DNA of 64,000 nucleotides, from positions 124,001 to 188,000 of the forward strand of contig JAGYJI010000006.1 of the NCBI GenBank assembly GCA_018402295.1, given 5' to 3'. Positions 1 through 10,378 of this stretch are shown one piece after another; position 1 is the stretch's first letter, and every line of letters begins with the position of its first letter. The notes under the pieces are model-generated. The model worked only from the letters and a program-made list of their open reading frames with translations. It had not been told where the DNA came from and ran no database searches. The position numbers and the translations under genes were made by a program. Source of the stretch: Pontimonas sp. GTDB taxonomy: Bacteria > Actinomycetota > Actinomycetes > Actinomycetales > Microbacteriaceae.

Positions 1-1890
1 CTTAGCCCCGTCAATGGTGTCTAGGTCAAGCGCCAGTTGGGCGTAATAGCGGGCAAAGTCAATCGCTTCACTGATCTCGGGGTCACCCTCTTGGAGAGTC
101 TTACCGGCTTCTTGCATCATCACGGCCAGCAACTCTGCTCGCTTAAGCGCCAGCTGGTCGGCGGCTTTCAGGAGGATGGCAGCGCGTTCTTGCCCAGACT
201 TCTGCGCCCACTTAGCTCCAGCCTGGCGCCCACTGGACACGAGATCATCCACCGCGATACCGCCCTTGATGGGTCCGAAGGAATCCGGAATCCCGGCTGT
301 GCGCAACGACTCAAGGCCGAGTTCTTTCCCTCGCTTGGATTTTGCCAGGGCACGAATCTCGTCTGCCCACTCCCTGTTGTGGACGATGGAGGGATCCGTG
401 TCTGCCTCATTGTGGAAGGGCTCGCCGGGCTTAATGCCGCGAGGCCCCTCGGAGCTGCGATTCTGTGCCCGGTGAACGGGCGGTGCCTTCGAGGTGAGTG
501 CCGCCAAAGAATCGCGGAAACGCTGCTCTTCGCGACGGAACACCTCGTCGTTGTCGTGCAGATCAAAGACTGCCGACATGAAATTCTCGGAACTTGCGTT
601 TTCGTCGAGTCGGCGAACCAGGTAACCCACGGCCGCGTCGAATTCTTTGGGGTGCACCACCGGTGTGTAGAGAATTAGGTTCCCCACAGTCTCGCGAACA
701 GCATCGGCCTGATCGGGGGCCATCCCAATGAGCATCTCGAAGTCAACCGCGCTTCCGACTCCCCGGCGCTCGGCCAGCAGGTGGGCGAAGGCAACATCGA
801 ACAGGTTGTGACCGGCAACACCAATCCGAACGTTTTTGCTGCGCGAGGGGGTCAGAGACCACTCCAGAACGCGCTTGTAGTTGGTGTCACTGGCCTGCTT
901 GGAGGGCAACACGGCGAGAGGCCAGTCGTGGAGTTCGGCATCGACCTGCTCCATCTGCAGGTTCGCGCCCTTCACCACTCGAACCTTGAGCGGAGCCCCA
1001 CCGGCCTTGACCCTGGCGGCGGCAAAACTTTGAATGCGCTTCATCGCGGCGAACGCCTCAGGCAAATAGGCCTGCAGCACGATTCCAGCTCTGTAGGTCC
1101 GCAGGCTCTTGTCCCCGAGGACGCGCTCAAACACATCGAGCGTCAGGTCCAGGTCTTTGAATTCCTCCATGTCCAAGTTGATGAAAGTAGGAGGGGTGGT
1201 GGCGGCGGCTTCCTTGTAGAGGGGAATCAGTCGCTTCACGACCCGATCGAGTGTCTCCTTATATGCCCACATGGAGAGCTGGCTGGAGATAGCCGACACC
1301 TTGACGGAAACGTAGTCGACGTCATCCCTCGCGATCAACGCTCGGACTCCCGGCGAGGCGACGGTCAGCTTCCTCATCACCGAGAACTGCTTCACCCAAC
1401 AGATTGATGTTGAGCTGATCGCCCCTCTTGGTTAGGCGCCTCAGTGAGGAGGCAAGCTTGTTCTCGCTGGCATCAATAATGAGGTGACCGATCAAGATTT
1501 TCAGCGCCCACCGGGCAATCGGCACGACAATTCCCGGGAAAATCGGCGCAAAGAACCCACCCACCTGAATGAGGAGTCGCAGGATGGGGGCAAAAAGTCG
1601 GGGATGTCTTTCGAGAGCTCCCGGAAGTTTCGTGCCGCGACCGTGAAGTCCTCGGGACGGGCTACTCGGTCAACGAATCCAAGGGCAAAAGCGGGACCCT
1701 TCGGGTCTTTGAGCACTCCGGCAAGACGCTCCGAGCTGGCGTCTGGTTTCCGGTGGAGTTGTGCTGCGCGGTTGAGCCACGAGCGCACCAACGCGACGGA
1801 CTCATCTGCAAGCAAGTGAGCGAAGGAAATCCCGCTCACCCCTTGACCTGTGGTTCTCTTTCGTGTCGGCACGGTAGGCATAGAAAGCAT
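1..1890 (-). CDS. putA: Bifunctional proline dehydrogenase / glutamate-semialdehyde dehydrogenase, partial, two frameshifts
   Basis: The N-terminal half oxidises L-proline to pyrroline-5-carboxylate with FAD; the C-terminal half is an aldehyde dehydrogenase making glutamate. Reading leftwards from an ATG at 1890-1888, the visible ~630 codons cover the proline dehydrogenase barrel (INLDMEEF, VRVVKGANLQMEQ, then FVH-like YTPVVHPKEF) and the start of the aldehyde dehydrogenase domain; the rest lies beyond the left edge. Two frame changes interrupt it: one base missing in the five-G run 1586-1590 and one extra near 1349-1351. Family sequence continues on both sides of each, so these look like sequence errors. 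It is divergent from the flavoprotein gene at 1973. A second ATG at 1881 is an alternative start. Confidence 0.9.
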
Positions 1891-1958
1891 GCTACGGCCT
1901 TGACCCTTCTGGTCGCATCCCGAGAACTCGTTACAGCCCTGAAATACTCTCGCCTCTC

Positions 1959-1964
1959 TAGACT
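1959..1964 (+). promoter_or_regulatory. Likely -10 element (TAGACT) of a leaderless transcript
   Basis: TAGACT lies 8 nt before the ATG at 1973, with no Shine-Dalgarno sequence between. A start site about 7 nt downstream of the -10 would place the transcript end at the start codon. The same motif and spacing recur at several other genes in this window. Confidence 0.5.
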
Positions 1965-1972
1965 GTGGTGCC

Positions 1973-3549
1973 ATGAGCACACAGCACGCCGACGTTGTCA
2001 TCGTGGGTGGTGGCCACAACGGCCTCACCGCCGCCGCGTATCTCGCGGGAGCTGGCCTGTCCGTCCGGGTCCTGGAACGCCTCGATGAGTGGGGTGGTGC
2101 TGCGGTATCGCAGCAGACCTTTGATGGCGTAGAGGCAAGGCTTTCCCGCTACTCCTACCTCGTGAGCCTGCTGCCCCAGAAAATTATCGACGACTTGTCA
2201 CTGCCCATTGCCTTAGCCAAACGTCGCTACTCCTCCTACACACCGGTGCCAGGCGAAACCACCGGTCTGCTGATCGATAAAGAGGACGAGGCAGTGACCC
2301 GGGAATCCTTTACGAAGATTGGTGCGGCAGATGATTACGTTGCCTGGAATTCCTTCTATGGCAGCACTAGCGCGCTGGCCAAGGCACTGTTTCCCAGCGT
2401 GACTGACCCGCTGCTCACTCGTTCTGAAGCACGAGACCACGTGACGGCCGTGACCGGCGACAGTGGTCTCTGGGATCGGTTCATCGAGAACCCCATCGGC
2501 GACACGATTGAGCAGACGTTCCAGAACGATGTGGTGCGAGGAGTGGTGCTCACCGATGGTCTGATTGGGACCTTCGCGTCGAATAATGACCCGAACCTCG
2601 ATGCCAACAAGTGTTTCCTCTATCACGTCATCGGCGGGGGAACGGGCGACTGGGATGTTCCGATCGGTGGCATGGGTGCGGTGTCGGGCGCACTCGTGCA
2701 AGCAGCCCGTGATGCGGGCGCAACGCTGATCTCGGGTGCCTCGGTCACGGCGATCACTGAGAACAAAGAGGTCACCTACACGCAGGACGGGGAATCACAC
2801 ACGATTGCCGCCCGCTATGTGTTGGTCAACGCGGCACCCCGGGAGCTCGATGCTCTGCGTGGACGCTCGGAACAGGGTCCCGCTCCCGAAGGAGCACAGG
2901 TGAAGGTCAACATGGTGCTCCAGCGCCTACCAAAGCTCAAGGACAGCTCGCTCAGTCCCGAGGCCGCCTTTGGCGGAACTTTCCACATCAACGAAACCTG
3001 GTCCCAACTGCAGACCAGCTTCGACGTTGCTGAGGCGGGGTCCCTTCCTGACCCACTGCCCTGCGAGATTTACTGCCACTCACTGACCGACCCCAGCATC
3101 CTCTCGCCCGAGCTCCAGGAATCTGGCGCTCACACTCTGACGGTGTTTGGACTCCACGCTCCTCACCGCCTCACTCAGACGCGGGATAACGATGCCCTGC
3201 GGCACGAGCTTCATGAAGCAGTCGTTGCCTCGCTCAGCAGTGTGCTGGCCGAGCCTCTCGAGGATGTCCTGATGAGGGATGCCCACGGTGAGCTCTGCAT
3301 CGAAACAAAGACAACGCAGGATCTCGAAGAAGCTCTGGGGCTTCCCGGAGGAAATATTTTCCACGGCCCCTCGAATGGCCCTTCGTCGAAGATGACGCGG
3401 ATCTTGGCACCCCCGAACAACGCTGGGGTGTGGCGACCGTGGATGACGGAATTCTGCTCTGTGGTTCAGGCGCAAGACGAGGAGGTGCCGTGAGCGGCAT
3501 TGCTGGTCACAATGCCGCTATGGCAGTCCTCGAAAGGGAAGGTCGTTAG
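1973..3549 (+). CDS. FAD-dependent oxidoreductase, phytoene desaturase / PYROXD2-like, one frameshift
   Basis: An amine-oxidase/phytoene-desaturase-fold flavoprotein of about 525 residues. The N-terminus has the dinucleotide-binding motif VVIVGGGHNGLTAA (residues ~9-22) followed by the ERLDEWGGAA segment typical of the PYROXD2-like branch. The open frame breaks near the four-C run at 3367-3370; adding one base restores the C-terminal FAD motif (DGILLCGSGARRGGAVSG) and a stop at 3547-3549. The substrate cannot be told; carotenoid desaturation is unlikely to be the specific role because no other carotenoid genes are near. The stop shares the tetranucleotide TTAG with the convergent gene. The start was chosen from the -10 placed 8 nt upstream. 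Confidence 0.85.
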
Positions 3550-3899
3550 GAGCGAAGTCCTCCAGGACCCATTCCATTCCACATACCAAAGTCGCCGAGC
3601 TCACCCACGGTGGAGGCGACAAGAACGATCCAACCGATGACGGCAAGCGCTCCCAACACAATCAGAACTGAACTGACCGCAACGGCAACCTTCGCGGGCA
3701 CGTTGTTCACCTCAGCCTTGTTGGACCACACCCACGCGATGATGCCGAGGATGAGGGCTGGAACCTGGGTGAAGAAGGCCAGAACCAGGGCAACAATTCC
3801 CATCGTCTGCCCGGGGTATTCGGTGCGTGCGGTTAAACCGGTCTCGACGTGCTCGGCAACGTGGTCCGTTGCTTTCACAGTCTCTTTTTTCTCTGCCAT
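3546..3899 (-). CDS. Small membrane protein, DUF4190-like
   Basis: A 117-residue protein starting MAEKKETVKA at 3899, with an AGGAGA ribosome site 6 nt upstream. Residues ~35-60 and ~70-97 are hydrophobic with a short loop between, a two-helix arrangement common in small actinobacterial DUF4190-like proteins. The N-terminal ~30 residues are charged and cytoplasmic in character; the C-terminus is Gly/Met rich. No enzyme motif is visible. The longer open frame extending to 4022 lacks a ribosome site and was rejected. Function unknown. Confidence 0.7.
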   Translation of the reverse strand: MAEKKETVKATDHVAEHVETGLTARTEYPGQTMGIVALVLAFFTQVPALILGIIAWVWSNKAEVNNVPAKVAVAVSSVLIVLGALAVIGWIVLVASTVGELGDFGMWNGMGPGGLRS

Positions 3900-4039
3900 G
3901 TGATCTCCTTGTGAGTCGTCGTAGTGGTGGCGTATTTCCCCACAGTAAAGCGCTCGGCTATGCGTCGCCTTGGTGAAACCTAAGAAAATGATACGGATTC
4001 TGTAACACCGTGGGCCTCCCAACCAGAGAGAATGGTGGG

Positions 4040-5061
4040 ATGAAGATTGGAATGCTCACCAGCGGAGGCGATGCCCCGGGTTGAATGCGGTCATTAGGGC
4101 TGCGGTCCTGAAGGGAACGCGCGTCCACGGCCACGAATTCGTCGGTTTCGTCGGTGGTTATAAAGGTCTCTGCGAAGCCGACATCATGCCGCTCACCCGC
4201 CACGAGGTGAAGGGTATTTCCAAACAGGGCGGCACCATCCTCGGAACGTCACGCACCAACCCCTTTGACTACGGCGGACCTGACCGGGTGAAAGAAGTAC
4301 TCACAGAGCACGGCATCGACGCCATCATCGCGATCGGGGGAGAAGGCTCACTCGCTGCGGCCAAAGAGCTCAGCGACACGGGAATCCCCATTGTTGGTGT
4401 TCCCAAAACCGTGGACAACGACCTCAACGGCACAGACGTTACCTTCGGTTTCGATACTGCCGTCAGTATCGCCACCGAAGCCATGGACCGCCTCCGCACC
4501 ACCGGCGACTCTCATTCACGCTGCATGGTGGCGGAGGTCATGGGTCGCCACGTCGGGTGGATAGCGCTGCACTCCGGTATGGCCTCCGGTGCACACGCCA
4601 TCTTGATTCCTGAGCGCAAAACAAGCCTTGACGAGTTGCTCGGCTGGGTTCGCTCCGCCCACGACCGCGGCCGCGCTCCCCTGGTGGTAGTCGCGGAAGG
4701 TTTCGTACTCGACACGATGGACGACGCCCACTCCGAGCGGGGTCTCGACGCTTTTGGGCGACCTCGACTGGGAGGAATTGGGGAAATGCTGGCTCCCCTC
4801 ATTGAGGAAGCCACGGGTATCGAAACCAGGGCAACAACCCTGGGCCACATTCAACGCGGTGGCACTCCCAGCGCATTCGACCGCGTGCTCGCCACCCGCT
4901 TTGGCATGAGTGTCATCAACCTGGTCAACGACCAGCAGTGGGGCCACATGGTTGCCCTTCGCGGGACCGACATTTTGCGCGTTGACTTTGTCGAAGCTCT
5001 AGGGGATCTCAAAACCGTTCCGGACGAGCGTTATGAAGCGGCGGCGATGCTCTTTGGCTAA
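4040..5061 (+). CDS. pfkA: 6-phosphofructokinase, one frameshift near the N-terminus
   Basis: Phosphorylates fructose 6-phosphate in glycolysis. From ATG 4040 the first residues are MKIGMLTSGGDAPG, then a base is missing in the C4G3 run 4074-4080, and the protein continues LNAVIRAAV to the stop at 5061 (about 340 residues). Visible motifs are GGEGS (nucleotide site) and PKTVDNDL (catalytic Asp and a Lys). The Gly after Glu in GGEGS, rather than Asp, together with the Lys in PKTVDND matches the actinobacterial group III ATP-using enzymes more than the pyrophosphate-using ones, though this is inference. The frameshift removes the phosphate-binding loop from the downstream frame, so an active enzyme needs the corrected reading. 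Confidence 0.93.
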
Positions 5062-6056
5062 CCACGCCTCAGGCTGGTGGATTGGCTCAGATGGCTCTGG
5101 CGGGCTCACCACCCACTTCCGGGACGACATCGCGTCCTCGCAGATGGGTGAGGGCTCCCTCACTATCGCCGTCCACTACTCAGCGCTCAATTACAAGGAC
5201 GCACTCGCCCTCACCGGCTCCCCCGGGGTCGTGCGAAAGCCTCCGCTCATTCCCGGTATTGATATAGCCGGTGTTGTGGAGGAGAGCTCCGACGCCGAGG
5301 TCCCCGTGGGAACTCGCGTGGTCATTACCGGGTATGGCTATGGAGAAAATCGTCACGGGGGGCTCGCCACCCGAGTCATCGCCGAACCCGAGCACGTGAT
5401 TCCTGTGCCCGAGGGTCTCTCCCTGGAACACGCGGCCACCCTCGGTACCGCGGGCATCACAGCCGGCCTGGCTCTGACTGCTCTCCAGAACCACGGCGTC
5501 ACCCCAGATTCCTCGTCCCTCCCCATTGCTGTGACGGGAGCAGCCGGAGGTGTTGGCTCGCTTGCGCTGGCACTGCTCACGGGGGCCGGATACCAGACAG
5601 TGGCCATCACCGGTCGCACCGATGAAGCCGACTACCTGTCGATGCTCGGTGCCACGGACGTCATGTCCCGGCAGGAGTTTCTGTCCCAACCCTCACGGCC
5701 CCTGCTGAGCGAGCAGTTTGCCGGCGCCATTGACCAGGCCGGTGGCGAGATGCTCGCCCGAATCATTGCCTCCACGACAAGCAACGGCATCGTTGCGGCG
5801 TGCGGGTTAGCCGGCGGATCAGACCTCCCCACCACAGTCCTGCCCTTTATCCTGCGAGGGGTGAGCTTGGTGGGGATTAACTCCGTCTTCCAACCCCTCA
5901 GAAGTTCGCCTGGACCTCTGGAATCGTCTCGCCACCGCGAATCTGCCCCTGGACCAGATCGGTCAGGTCATTTCCCTCGAAGAGGCTCTAGAGACTGCTC
6001 CTCGAGTGCTCGCCGGACTGACCCGCGGTCGCGTCGTGGTGAAGGTGCTCGACTAG
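5054..6056 (+). CDS. Acrylyl-CoA reductase / YhdH-type quinone oxidoreductase, one frameshift
   Basis: A medium-chain dehydrogenase/reductase of the YhdH/AcuI branch that uses NADPH to reduce enoyl substrates such as acrylyl-CoA. Motifs: SALNYKDALALTG near residue 40, PGIDIAGVV, HAATLGTAGITAG, and the nucleotide loop VTGAAGGVGSLA. In the four-C run 5894-5897 one C too many shifts the frame; removing it gives the family C-terminus (SLEEALETAP...GRVVVKVLD) ending at TAG 6054-6056. A TTG at 5054, overlapping the pfkA stop, gives MANHASGWWIGSDG, which fits the family N-terminus; the upstream ATG at 5033 inside pfkA is less likely. The stop shares CTAG with the convergent DUF3618 gene. Confidence 0.85.
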
Positions 6057-6280
6057 TCGTCAGTGAACATTGCCCAGAGCACGGCGGCAACGCCGCCGAT
6101 CACCGCCACACCGGCAGCGATGAGCCACGGGGTGGAGTCTTCGTCGTAGGAACGAGAAACCCACGACCCTAGTTTCTTCGCCATCACATCGGGACGCAGG
6201 CGATGCTCGATTTCGTCCAGGGTGGCGCCCAGGTCATCCCGGGTTTCCCCGACATAGCCGCGAAGCTTTGCTCTTGCCAT
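6053..6280 (-). CDS. DUF3618 membrane protein
   Basis: A 75-residue protein. Residues 1-45 are a charged amphipathic stretch (GETRDDLGATLDEIEHRL), the family signature, followed by one membrane helix (~51-71) and a short acidic tail. It is the last gene of a three-gene leftward unit with the holin-like and YtxH-like genes; this set is common in actinobacteria and usually viewed as envelope or stress associated. Function is not established. Confidence 0.8.
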   Translation of the reverse strand: MARAKLRGYVGETRDDLGATLDEIEHRLRPDVMAKKLGSWVSRSYDEDSTPWLIAAGVAVIGGVAAVLWAMFTDD

Positions 6281-6692
6281 TTACCTGTCCCCTCGGATGA
6301 CCCGAATGTCTTCCCGGATGCTCTCGACTGTCTCATCGGGCAGGGGTGATTTGGTGCGCGCCATGACGGCTGCCCCGATTACCGCAATGATCACGGCGGC
6401 AAGAATGACGACGCCAGCCACGATGAGGGTTGCCGCCCACAGGGGAAGAACGAGCGACAGAGCAAAGACTCCCGCGAAGATCAGCAGACAGCAGCGCCAG
6501 AAGAATCAGCGACAGGCTGATGACGAAAAGCCCCAAGCCGATGCCCACTGATTTGAGCTTCGAGATGAGCTCCGCTTTCAGTAACTCGATCTCGGCGCGA
6601 ATCAGCTGAGAGATCAGGTGGGGAACGTCGGTAATGAGCGAAAGGAATGACTTACCTTTCGCTCGAGTCGAAGCCCCCTGAGAGTCGGTCAC
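6281..6692 (-). CDS. Phage holin-family (PF07332-type) membrane protein, one frameshift
   Basis: A small protein with a charged N-terminus (to ~residue 45) and two closely spaced membrane helices, typical of the actinobacterial holin 3_6 family, which is chromosomal and not evidence of a prophage. The GTG start is at 6692. After LILLALL the open frame fails at about 6486-6492 (one extra base); in the corrected frame the second helix (FALSLVLPLWAATLIVAG) follows and the gene ends with TAA at 6281-6283, directly abutting the DUF3618 start. About 136 residues when corrected. Confidence 0.75.
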
Positions 6693-6697
6693 GAAAC

Positions 6698-6952
6698 CTA
6701 AGAACCCTGTTCCCCGCGAGAGTTCCGAACAGTACCCGCAACCTTTTTCACAGCCGACGTCGCCTTTTCCGCGAGGTCGGGAGCTTTGTCCTTGACGAAC
6801 TCTTCAACGGTGTGGACTTGTTCTTGCACCCGGGGGTCCATCCACACTTTCTCGGCCCCCGCCTTAATCTGCTCGTAGCGTTCGCGTCCTGCGCGGGTGC
6901 CCAACACGTACCCCAGCGCTAAACCAAAAACGAAGAGAATCTTGCCCCTCAT
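6698..6952 (-). CDS. YtxH-like small membrane protein
   Basis: An 84-residue protein starting MRGKILFVFGLALGYVLGTR: one N-terminal membrane helix with a Gly-rich face, then a helical charged tail (GRERYEQIKAGAEKV). This is the YtxH/PF12732 pattern. The ATG at 6952 has a GGAGGC ribosome site about 6 nt upstream; the longer frame from 6976 was not chosen. First gene of the leftward trio, with a palindromic upstream site (6970-6985). Confidence 0.75.
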   Translation of the reverse strand: MRGKILFVFGLALGYVLGTRAGRERYEQIKAGAEKVWMDPRVQEQVHTVEEFVKDKAPDLAEKATSAVKKVAGTVRNSRGEQGS

Positions 6953-6969
6953 ATAAGCCTCCGATATGT

Positions 6970-6985
6970 ATTCCAATTTTGGAAT
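6970..6985. promoter_or_regulatory. Palindromic site upstream of the YtxH-holin-DUF3618 unit
   Basis: ATTCCAA-TT-TTGGAAT is a perfect 7-bp inverted repeat with a 2-nt centre, flanked on the right by a further copy of GTATTCC (6986-6992). It sits 18 nt upstream of the YtxH start, in the expected promoter position. It may be an operator; no factor can be named. Confidence 0.45.
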
Positions 6986-6997
6986 GTATTCCGACAG

Positions 6998-7018
6998 CCC
7001 CCAGCGTAGCGGGGTTTT
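6998..7018 (+). terminator. Weak hairpin with T run
   Basis: CCCC (6999-7002) pairs with GGGG (7011-7014), with an inner GC/GC pair and TTTT after it on the plus strand. It lies in the short gap after the leftward peptidase gene. No rightward gene ends here, so a true terminator role is doubtful. Confidence 0.25.
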
Positions 7019-7025
7019 CCAGCGA

Positions 7026-9004
7026 TTACCAGATGCTCACTCGGTCCCTGGGGTCCAACCACAGCTCGTGCTCCGCCGTGACACCAAAGGCCTCATAGAA
7101 CTCATCCAGATTACGAGCAATCTGGTTACAGCGGAACTCCGAGGGGAGTGAGGATCAATCTGGAGCAGGCGCTTAGCCTCTTCGGGGCGAACGGCGAGCT
7201 TCCAGGACTGCGCCCAGGACAAAAAGAACCTCTCCTGAGCCGACATACCCTCCACGACAGGAGGCTCGCCGCCTTTCAGAGAGAGCAGGTACGCCTTCCA
7301 GGCGATGGCAAGCCCGCCGAGGTCACCAATGTTCTCACCGATGGTGAGCTCACCGTTGACCCGGTGGTCCGGAAGGTCCTCGGGGCTCAACTCCGCAAAC
7401 TGGTCGATCAGGACACGTGTGCGTTCCTCAAAGGCTGCCCGATCCTCATCCGTCCACCAGTTGTGGAGGCGGCCGTGGCCATCAAATCGAGATCCTTGGT
7501 CGTCAAACCCATGACCGATTTCGTGACCAATGACGGCGCCGATTGCCCCGTAGTTGGACGCGGCATCCCGCTCCGGGTCGAAGAACGGATACTGAAGGAT
7601 GGCCGCTGGGAAGACAATCTCATTGAACCCGGGGTTGTAATAGGCATTCACGGTCTGAGGGGTCATAAACCACTCGTCCCGGTCCAACGGTGACCCGATT
7701 TTGCGAAGCTCCCGCTGGAAATCAAATTCATTCCCCGCAACCACATTTGCCCACAGGTCATCTGAGCTGACCTGGAGCGTCGAATAATCTCGCCAAGTCT
7801 TGGGGTAGCCAATCTTGGGGTTGAAAGTCGCGAGCTTTTCTAGCGCTCTCTTCTTGGTCTCACTACTCATCCAGTCCAAAGACTCAATGCTCTGGCGATA
7901 GGCCTCCAGCAGGGTGTCGACCAGCTCATCCATCTGAGCCTTCGCCTCGGGAGGAAAATGCCTCTCCACATAGAGCTTGCCCGACTGCCTCGCCCATGAC
8001 GCCCTCAACAAAGGAGACCGCTCTTTTCCACCGAGGGCGAATCTGTGGGTGTTCCCGACAGCGTCTTGCCATAGAAGTCAAAGTGCGCGTCCACGAGTTC
8101 TGCGCTCAGGTAGGGAGAGAAAGACCTCACAACACCCCAGAGCATCCAGTCCCGAAGAGCCTCCAGGCTTTCGGAATTCCAGAGGGTTGCCAGCGCTTCG
8201 ACAAAACTGGGCTGGCGCAGAATGACCTGAGCAAAGGCTTCCTCCGAGATTCCCGAGGACTCCCGCCACGAATCGAGCGGGAAACCCGCCATCGCTTCGC
8301 GGAGCTCTGCCACCGTGGTCGGGTTATAGGTCGCCTCCGCGTCCCGGGTTCGCACGTTATCCCAGTGGTGGGAGGCGAGCTGGGTCTCCAGAGCGAGCAC
8401 TCGGGAGGCTCGCTCGGCAGGCTCCTCAAGCCCGGTCAGCGTAAACACTCTCTCCAGGTGCGCCAGGTACGCGTCGCGAATCTCCTGAAAAGACTCGTCC
8501 CGGTAATAAGACTCATCGGGCAGGCCTAGGCCGCCCTGCTCGATGAACATCACATACTTCTCGGGATTACCCGGGTCGTTGTCGATAAACAGTTGCCAAA
8601 GGCCTTCGCTGCCACCACGCTCGAGGCGCCCCAACTGGGCAACCAGGGCTTCTCGACCCTGAGCGTAAGCCTCGGTGATCTGAGCAAAGACCTCGTGCAG
8701 CGGAGCTAGCCCGAGCTTCTCAATACGGTCCTCATCCATAAAGCTTGCGAAAAGGTCCCCAGCCTTTCGGGCCTCAGAACCCTCAGGGGCAGTTGGCTGC
8801 CTCCTCGAGAATCTCGCGAACAGCCTTCTCGGCTTCCTCGGCAATGATGGTGAATGCACCAAAACGAGCTTTATCGTCCGGAATGGGGGAGCGCTCCAGC
8901 CAGCGCCCATTCATATGAAGGTAGAGGTCATCTCCCGGGTGAATCGAGGAGTCCCGCTCGTCAAGTTCTATACCGCTTGCAGCCACACCACACACCCTAA
9001 TCAT
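7026..9004 (-). CDS. M13 family metallopeptidase (neprilysin-like), three frameshifts
   Basis: A zinc metallopeptidase of about 660 residues. It shows the N-terminal substrate domain (DSSIHPGDDLYLHMNGRWLE), the zinc motif HEIGHGFDDQG (the family HExxH), the Glu ligand motif ENIGDLGG, the NAYYNP motif and the C-terminal CNQIARNLDEFYEAF...DRVSIW, with TAA at 7026-7028. Reading leftwards it needs three corrections: an extra base near 8786-8792, an extra base near 8033-8037 and a missing base near 7138-7145. Each rejoins family sequence exactly (for example SPRWKRAVSFVEG). No signal peptide is visible, so a cytoplasmic enzyme like PepO is likely. The ATG at 9004 was chosen; a GTG shortly downstream is possible. 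Confidence 0.88.
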
Positions 9005-9028
9005 CGTTTCAGGGAGCACGCTGGGCGG

Positions 9029-9034
9029 TAGCCT
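9029..9034 (+). promoter_or_regulatory. Likely -10 element (TAGCCT), leaderless
   Basis: TAGCCT ends 6 nt before the GTG at 9041, and no ribosome site is present between. Confidence 0.4.
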
Positions 9035-9040
9035 ACGCAG

Positions 9041-10378
9041 GTGCCCGATGCCTCCCTGACGAAGCGGATTTTGGCACTCGCCATCCCCTCGCTCGGTGCT
9101 CTGATTGCTGAGCCTCTTTTTCTCCTCACCGACACCGCCATGGTGGGTCACCTGGGCGCAGAGGCTCTGGCAAGCCTGGGGCTTGCCAGCACCATCCTGA
9201 CCACGGTCATCGGGTTGCTGATTTTCCTCGCCTACGCCACCACCCCGATAGTTGCTCGCCGCCTCGGCAGTGGAAATCGTCCCGGTGCCATCTCCGCGGG
9301 TATCGATGGCCTCTGGCTTGCTCTGGGGTTGGGGGTCGTGCTGGGAATCCTCGGTTACGCCATGACACCGCTGGTAGTCAGCTGGTTTGGTGCCGCCAGT
9401 GACGTGTCGGCTGGAGCCGTGGCCTACCTCACGATTTCTTGGTGGGGTTTGCCCGGAATGCTCCTCGTCATTGCCGCCACCGGCCTGATGCGAGGTCTCC
9501 AAGACACCCGAACACCGCTCTGGATCGCCCTCGCCGGGTTTGCCGCCAACGCAGTCCTGAACGCTGTCCTGATTTACGGGCTCGGATGGGGTCTCGTGGG
9601 GTCCGCTGTGGGCACCGTCATTGCGCAGTGGGGGATGGCAGCCGTGTTTGTGGCCATCGTTACTCGGGAAGCACGAACCCACGAGGTATCACTTGCCCCC
9701 GGGATGCTCGGTATCCAGGCTGCTGCTCGTTCGGGCAGTTGGCTACTGTTGCGAACACTGAGCCTGCGAATAGCGCTCATCGCCACGGTCGTGGTGGCCA
9801 CAGGTTTGGGAACGAGAGAGCTCGCCGCCTGGCACATTGTGTTCACCATCTTCAGCCTGCTCGCTCTGGCTCTGGACGCACTCGCCATCGCGGCCCAGGC
9901 ACTGGTCGGCCACGACTTAGGCTCTGGCGATCTTTCTTCGGTGCGGCAGACCACTTCCACGCTGATGGCCTGGGGTTTCTTCGCCGGTGGCATGCTGGCG
10001 GTTCTCACGGGGCTGCTCTCCCCCCTTATGCCCTTCGTGATGACCTCCGACCAGCCCCTGCGGGAAGTATTGGTGGTGGTCTTGGTGCTACTGGCCCTGA
10101 CGCTTCCGCTCTCGGGCTTTGTTTTTGTCCTCGACGGAGTTCTGATCGGTGCCGGGGATGGCAAATATCTGGCTCTGACAGGGGTTCTCAACGTGGCGAT
10201 GTTTGCCCCATTTCTCTGGCTTGCGTCCGTCACCTACTGGGAGGTTTCCGGCATAAATTTGGGGGGTCTGCTGATGCTCGAAGCAGCCTTTGGCGTCAGC
10301 TACATTGGTGCGAGAGCTCTTACCTTGGGGCTTCGAGCTAGAGGCGAGAGATGGATGGTGCCGGGTGAATCACGCTAA
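9041..10378 (+). CDS. MATE family efflux transporter
   Basis: A 445-residue polytopic membrane protein of the multidrug and toxin extrusion family, related to DinF, exchanging cations for drugs or metabolites. The hydrophobic profile gives about 12 helices in two similar halves. The N-terminal signature LAIPSLGALIAEPLFLLTDTAMVGHLG and GLQDTRTPLWIALAGFAANAVLN are typical of the DinF/NorM branch. The frame is intact. GTG start 9041, only 6 nt after a -10 like motif. It overlaps the next MFS gene by 14 nt, suggesting co-transcription. Substrate unknown. Confidence 0.9.
   Translation: MPDASLTKRILALAIPSLGALIAEPLFLLTDTAMVGHLGAEALASLGLASTILTTVIGLLIFLAYATTPIVARRLGSGNRPGAISAGIDGLWLALGLGVVLGILGYAMTPLVVSWFGAASDVSAGAVAYLTISWWGLPGMLLVIAATGLMRGLQDTRTPLWIALAGFAANAVLNAVLIYGLGWGLVGSAVGTVIAQWGMAAVFVAIVTREARTHEVSLAPGMLGIQAAARSGSWLLLRTLSLRIALIATVVVATGLGTRELAAWHIVFTIFSLLALALDALAIAAQALVGHDLGSGDLSSVRQTTSTLMAWGFFAGGMLAVLTGLLSPLMPFVMTSDQPLREVLVVVLVLLALTLPLSGFVFVLDGVLIGAGDGKYLALTGVLNVAMFAPFLWLASVTYWEVSGINLGGLLMLEAAFGVSYIGARALTLGLRARGERWMVPGESR

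Noticed and set aside
6281-6692. Holin-family gene as a sign of a prophage
   Set aside because: The actinobacterial PF07332-type family is chromosomal, sits in a conserved small cassette, and no other phage gene is near.
8783-9682. 299-residue frame running from the peptidase N-terminus across the MATE gene
   Set aside because: Only the last ~75 codons (from 9004 down) match the M13 peptidase; the rest is antisense to MATE.
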